Program-made: the position numbers and the translations under genes | Assembly: GCA_033398695.1 (NCBI GenBank) | Contig: CM065802.1 | Location: forward strand, 81,330,096 to 81,394,095 | DNA from: Orobanche coerulescens | Lineage: Eukaryota; Streptophyta; Magnoliopsida; Lamiales; Orobanchaceae | Reading direction: 5' to 3' | Length of the DNA stretch: 64,000 nucleotides | Part shown: piece by piece, positions 58,995 to 64,000 of the stretch | How the letters are laid out: each line of letters begins with the position of its first letter | Numbering within the stretch: the stretch's first letter is position 1 | Notes under the pieces: generated by a model | The model's input: only the letters and a program-made list of their open reading frames with translations | Databases searched by the model: none | What the model was told of the DNA's origin: nothing

Positions 58995-61777
58995 TGTAAT
59001 ATCCGCAATTTCGAATTTCGGTAATTTTCTTTTTTTCGGCGGAAGTCCGTTTTGACGACTCGCTCATGACCGTTTCGTAATTTCGAGAATGATTAATTCT
59101 GCACTTTTTGTCATCCGAGTTCGTTTCGGTGTCGTTTTGTTGAGTTCCGTGCTTTTTAGCGACTTTTCCGCACTTGAGCTCGATTCTTGCGAATCTCGTC
59201 CGAAACTGTTGTTTCGAGTTTCTCGCAAGTTCATTTAATGTTATTATTCATGTTGCGAGCTTTGGTTTGGTGTTTCGATCACGTATCGTGATTTTCGGAC
59301 GTTTTGGGCCATTTTTGTAATTTCCCAAAGTTTGGGGTAATTACTTAGTTGTCGTCGACACTTCGGATGGTCAATCGTGTGTTCTCTTAGTGCTTGGATT
59401 CGTCTTTGCGAGTACTTCGTAACCGTATCTTCGATTTTTACTCGAGTTCGGGTTTGAAGTCGTCAGGCCGTCGGAGTAGCCAGCCGTCACGGCCGGAGTA
59501 GGGCTGCTTTGGCCGAGTTCTGGCCGTAAGGTGCGATTACGGCCGTAAGGTGTGCGAGTTACGGCCGTAAGCGTGATCGGGTACGGCCGTACGTGCGGCT
59601 GGCGGATTTTGTGAAGGCGATTCTGGCCGTAAGGTGTGCGGATTCACGGTAGTAAGTGTCCATTTAGTCTTGGCGGATTACAGCGAATGCGGTTCTGGCG
59701 TAAGGCTGCCCGAGTACGGCCGTAAGGGACCGAGTTACGGCCGTAAGCTGCCGATTCTGGCCAGTAACCCTACCGGCTATATATAGCACAGCTCGGCAAT
59801 TTCATTTCTACGCGATTTTTCTTCCTTTTCGGCGTCCGCGGCGGAGGCTCGGGAAATCGAGTTCTTAGCCGATTCTAATCATTTCCAAGGCATTTTGGAA
59901 GATTCTTGTGGATTATATCATCATCGATCCGTGTTCTTCGTCAAATCAAGGTATATTCTTGATTATCCTTCAAGTTGACTTTTGGAGAAATTGTTCTTGA
60001 TTTCGTTTCTAATCCGATTTTGATACATCGATTGGTGTAGTATGATGTTATTAATCGTGTTCTATGGGTTGTATATCCATATATCGAGTTTGTTTAACTC
60101 GATTGACGATTCGAGTGTTCTTGGGAATTATTGAACATTTAGTGTTCGATTAAATGTCCCAATGAGTTTCCCTTCGATAGTTTGTTGGGATTTCCGTTGT
60201 TTTGGCCTTGATTCTCGTCGTAACCATGTGTTATTGTTCCTTCCGGAGGTTTATAGGTGTTCGAGGATTCCGATGTTGAATCCCGTTGGTGATTGATGAT
60301 TCGTGTAGTGTTATTCTCGTAATACTCGTGGTGCTATCGCGTTCTTGATGGTGTTCGGGCGTTAGGGGCTATTCGGCCGCGTCCTATTCGTCGTCTCGTT
60401 GCGATCGTGATTTCGAGGCAAGTACCTTGCCCATACTATTCTTGTTTTATGGATATGATAATTAGTGATCGTCTAAATGTGGTTGTTTGGTCGTTTGAAT
60501 TGAACTTTCAAAAGATTCGGTTTAGCCTTGTTAAAGGCTTGCTTTCAAAACGCGTGTGTTTTGTGAATGGCGTGGTTTGTGAATAACTATGTGAATTCTA
60601 TGTATATGCTTGGTGTTAATGTTGCACTTGGCATTGCGTGTGAACGTATATTATTTCATTTCGGTGTGTTGTGGATTGACGTGGTGTTTTGCTAAGTGTT
60701 TGATGCCTCTGGGCGAATTATTTGAATATCCTTGATGTGATATGTTATTTGTGTGAATGTGTGGATATGGTTGAAGGTCTACGGTGACACATGGCACGTG
60801 ATCATGTGGTCAGGATGCAACAAGTGATTGATCCAACCGTGAGAGCCTGAGATAATCTACGGTGGCACATGGCATGCGATCATGTGGCAGGATGCAACAA
60901 GCGATTGATCCAACCGTGAGATGTGTGTGATTTGTTTCGCTAGCCCTCGGGAGGGTCCTTCGAGGCCTCGAGTGGGATGTCGGTGGTAGCGTCCGGTCTG
61001 GCGATGCGCGTGCGTGATTATGTTTTGTTGATTTTTCGTCCGTTGAGGACACGTGATGTTGGGCTCTGGCCCTGTGAATTATTGTCGGTTTTCTATTTGT
61101 GAAAACAAAACCTTTGGGTTGTGACCCTGTTGATTTTTGGAAAGATAAGGATTTGAAAATCCTAAGTTGTTTTCTATCAAAACTCTCGATGGCATTTAAA
61201 CGGTTTTATAAATTGTTTTCCCTTGATTTATGACCTTTCGGTTTTATAATATTTTACCAAACTCTTGCCTCGGGAAGTACTTTTCGTCACGTTTGAAACT
61301 TTGAGGATTCTTGATTATTATTGTTCTTGGAATGTGAATTGTATGGCTCGTATTTGCACTTGTACTTGCACTAGCAAAACAGTGGAGTTTTGCTAACCCC
61401 CGAGTATTCGGGGGGTGGATGTCTATTTTTGCATTCAGGTTTTGGGAGCATAGCACAGGGTCGGCGCGAAGGATTATGAAAGATGAACGATACTAATCAC
61501 ACGAGGTTCCGTTGATGTCGTATTGGTCCAGTTGTATTTTCTTTTCCGCTGCGGTATCTTTTCCCCGTTGTACGGGCGTTTATTGTATTTTGACCCCTGC
61601 GTGGGTATGTGTTTGGAATTGAGTTGTATGTTATTATTGAAAGACCAAGTCGGTCTACTGAGTCATTTTAGCCTTAAAGGCGATGTTTAGATGTTTGATT
61701 TTAGTTATCAGCCTGGTAGATCCTCGAGGAGAGGGTCTACGGCGTGTAATATCCCTGAATGGATTGGGGGTGTTACA
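58995..61777 (+). repeat. LARD-A2 3' LTR
   Basis: Partner of 53438-56210. Array about 59485-59770, TATATATA 59778-59785, double stem-loop 61372-61414 in its best-preserved form (TAGCAAAAC/GTTTTGCTA and CCCCCGA/TTCGGGGG). Confidence 0.93.
61372..61414 (+). other. Double stem-loop, LARD-A2 3' LTR
   Basis: First stem 61372-61395 (9 bp arms, 6-base loop) and second stem 61397-61414 (C5/G5 plus flanking pairs), one base apart. It lies about 360 bp before the LTR end. Confidence 0.65.
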
Positions 61778-61782
61778 CCATG

Positions 61783-62850
61783 AGTTATGGACACAGTACG
61801 TCCAACCGGGTGAGCTCGACGGGGCTTACGGTGACACGTGGAAGTGGACTACGGTGTCAGGACTGTGTGTGTGGTTGTTGAGATTGATATAGTCCGTGCG
61901 GGTTGTTGAACCTACGGAGACACGTGACAGTGGATCACGGTGTCGGAATTGGTTATGTCTGGTTAATAGTCCGTGCGGGTTGTTGAACCTACGGAGACAC
62001 GTGACAGTGGATCACGGTGTCGGAATTGATTATGTTTGTTTAATTGTGCGTGGTGTAGTCCGTGTGGGTTGTTGAACCTACGGAGACACGTAACAGTGGA
62101 TCACGGTGTCATGTGCATGATTATTTTCAAATCAAAGTTTTGAAAGGAAAAGTTTTATGAAAATGAATGTTGGACCGAGCCCCACGAGATTTATGAAATG
62201 TTTTTGTACTGTAAATTATTGAAATACAATTTGAGATTTGGGTTAAGACCCTAAGATTTTCGAAAGGTTTTGAAATTCAAAAAAATTCCCGAGATGATAA
62301 TCTTATTTTCGAATGCTTCATAGCTTATCTTTCCTTGTGAAAACCTCCCAGGGATATTCGTTACTTGATTATTATATTTGATTCACAATTATTAATTGCT
62401 TGTTACATTTCGTATGATTTGATACTTGCACTAGTAAAACAGTGGAGTTTTACTAACCCCGAAATGTCGGGGGTGGATGTCTGTTTGCGTCGAGTTCATC
62501 AGTTCGAGGCGATCACAGGATTGGCACAAGAGGATGATGGGCTGCGATACTAATCATGAGTCGAGAGTTGTTCTGATTTTTGTTGTGTTGTCAGAGTTGA
62601 TTTTAGTCTTCCGCTGTATTGTATTTCGACCCCTGTGTGGGTAATGTCGTTTAAGTAAGTTTTGTTGTTTGAGTTGTGTGACCTCATCGGTCTGTGTATT
62701 CACATGTAAGTGACCATACGGTCTGTATTATTATATTGTTTGACCCTGGCCGGGCAAGCATTTGGTTGTTTATGGATGTTTAGCCTGGTAGATCCTTGTG
62801 GAAAGGGTCTACGGCGTGTAATATTCCCATACGGTTTTGGGGGTGTTACA
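61783..62850 (+). repeat. LARD-D 5' LTR, second part
   Basis: Continues the LTR after LARD-A2. It starts inside the tandem repeats: four units of about 75-90 bp at 61800-62120 with CCGTGCGGGTTGTTGAACC and GACACGTGACAGTGGATCA. It then has the double stem-loop (62432-62472) and the terminal GGGGGTGTTACA at 62850. Confidence 0.85.
62432..62472 (+). other. Double stem-loop, LARD-D LTR
   Basis: First stem TAGTAAAAC/GTTTTACTA (62432-62455) shows a paired C-to-T and G-to-A change relative to the other LARDs. Second stem CCCCGA-AATG-TCGGGG (62457-62472). Confidence 0.65.
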
Positions 62851-64000
62851 TTTATGGTATCGGAGCTTAGGTTGCGGAAACCTAGGCTGTCGGGTCGAGT
62901 CGAGTCGTGAATTGTCGAGTAATTTGTTGTCTTGTCGTTCGAGTCATCAGGTGACAAGTTGAGTTGTGCGTAGTCACAACGCGTTGGATATGTTGTCGGA
63001 TGAGATTAGTATCGTGGGCGACCGTCATCTCCGTGCGGCCTGTGGACGTAAGTCTCCTCTTTTATGCATAATATGTGTGTTCATGGTTTCATTTATGTGT
63101 GATATTTGTAGTGCATAATTTTGTTTACGCGGTGTCGTGCAATGAAGTTGTATTCAATACTTGGATACGCCGTAGGTGTATAGAACTGGATGTATTGATG
63201 TTTGGCCCTTGAACCACCATGTGGGTTGGTATGGTGCGAAAGTTGTGAACCTTGATGGGTTTTACGGTAAAGTTTGTGAGAAACTCCGATGAATGATTTT
63301 GCTGTGTGTTTAAACTTGATACCACGAGATGCATTTGATTGAATTGGCGACCACAGTTGCCATTTGAGTATGTGGTTTTAAATTTGACTGTTTTTGGAAG
63401 GTTGTAATTTTTGTCCGCTATGGGTAAGTTTGAGAGTGTTTTCTGAAGGACTTTACAGTTTGAGAATTTTTGTAATAATCGATTTTTGGAAAATATTTTG
63501 GTGGTGCGGTCAAACCACGGTTTATATGGATTTTTAAAATTTGTTAAACTTTGACAAATGGGTCGTGTATTTTCAAATGACACAGTCAGACGGTATAAAA
63601 AAAATGTGTTTTGAAGTACTCCGGACAGTGTAAATATTACCGTCATTTTGATTATGAACTAAAGGATTTTGGAAAATTTTTATTTTGCAGAACGATATTT
63701 TTTGGTTTTCGGAATTTCGAACTTCATATGTCCACCTGTTGGGGCAAGTGGTTGTGATAAGTTTGTGGTGTTGTTGTGCTCGCCGGAGAATGTTTTAGTG
63801 TTTTCTAAATATTGAGATACATGGTTTTGATTGGACGATCGGAGTATTAAAAGTGTTTTAAAAAAAAAAATCATTTCACCAAAGTTTTTCAAACTTGAGA
63901 ATTTTAAAATTCTATCATTTGAATAATACCCCGGAAATATTTTATTTTGCTGCGAGTGTTTGATCCCTACGATACGTGTGTGGCTTTGACTGTGTTTGAT
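62851..64000 (+). mobile_element. LARD-D internal region (partial)
   Basis: Primer site variant TGGTATCGGAGC at 62855-62866, leader with GATTAGTATCG (about 63004) and GTAAGTCTCC (about 63048). The rest is stop-rich sequence up to the window edge. No gag start or motif is seen in the 1.15 kb available. Confidence 0.75.

Larger units (their letters stand above)
53438..61777 (+). mobile_element. LARD-A2: complete non-coding LTR element
   Basis: 8,340 bp with target duplication CCATG (53433-53437 and 61778-61782). 5' LTR 53438-56210 (2,773 bp), internal 56211-58994 (2,784 bp), 3' LTR 58995-61777 (2,783 bp). Primer site 56214-56225, pre-PPT hairpin 58961-58973, purine tract AAGGAGGGTAGAA just before 58995. 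No gag or pol. The LTR pair is very similar by eye outside the palindrome array, pointing to a recent, trans-mobilised insertion into the LTR of LARD-D. Confidence 0.94.
51533..64000 (+). mobile_element. LARD-D: LTR element, partial, split by LARD-A2
   Basis: An LTR element inserted in internal3. The LTR starts TGTAATATCCGCAATTTC at 51533, is split at 53437/61783 by LARD-A2 and ends GGGGGTGTTACA at 62850. Primer site at 62855-62866, then 1.1 kb of internal sequence to the window edge. Joined LTR length is about 2.97 kb. The LTR start resembles LARD-A, whereas the U5 and leader resemble LARD-C, so it looks like a mosaic. No coding motif is seen in the visible internal part. The TSD cannot be checked. 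Confidence 0.82.

Overview
The window looks like intergenic DNA from a repeat-rich flowering-plant genome. I could not fix the species. Everything I can recognise is transposable-element sequence. There are Ty3/gypsy LTR retrotransposon remnants with a chromodomain, several LTR elements without coding capacity (LARD-like), and two CACTA (En/Spm) DNA transposons. I see no intact host gene, rRNA or tRNA gene, and no bacterial-type feature. Most short open frames are chance frames in LTRs.

Layout. 1-4267: left-pointing, non-coding LTR element (LARD-A1), cut by the window edge. It is inserted in the integrase of a left-pointing gypsy element (4268-10476, Gypsy-A) with decayed gag, protease, RT, RNase H and partial integrase. 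10477-12147: the 3' end of a right-pointing chromodomain gypsy element plus the start of its LTR. 12148-51532: a multimer of one non-coding LTR family in the order LTR1-internal1-LTR2-internal2-LTR3-internal3. LTR1 carries a 4.0 kb CACTA element (15392-19380, TSD TCT). LTR2 carries an 18.1 kb CACTA element (25372-43511, TSD TTG). The second CACTA encodes a broken TNPD/TNP2 transposase and a 16-exon Transposase_24/Ulp1-like gene. Its transposase is split by another non-coding LTR element (LARD-C, 27026-35481, TSD CAAGG). 51533 to the end: LARD-D, inserted in internal3. Its 5' LTR is split by a complete element, LARD-A2 (53438-61777, TSD CCATG).

The elements form one related group. They share LTR ends TGTAATAYCC...GGGTGTTACA, a primer-binding site for initiator tRNA-Met, and a GTTTCG/CGAAAC hairpin before the polypurine tract. 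They also share a modular LTR plan: short-palindrome array, TATA box, GGCAAG/CTTGCC hairpin, ~60-90 bp tandem repeats, a double stem-loop, and a terminal mini inverted repeat. The non-coding copies presumably used proteins supplied in trans; Gypsy-A is a plausible relative of that helper. The observations I rate highest are the family-specific palindrome arrays upstream of each TATA box, the three-LTR multimer, and the double stem-loop with compensatory changes. All alignments were made by eye, so no identities or ages are given.
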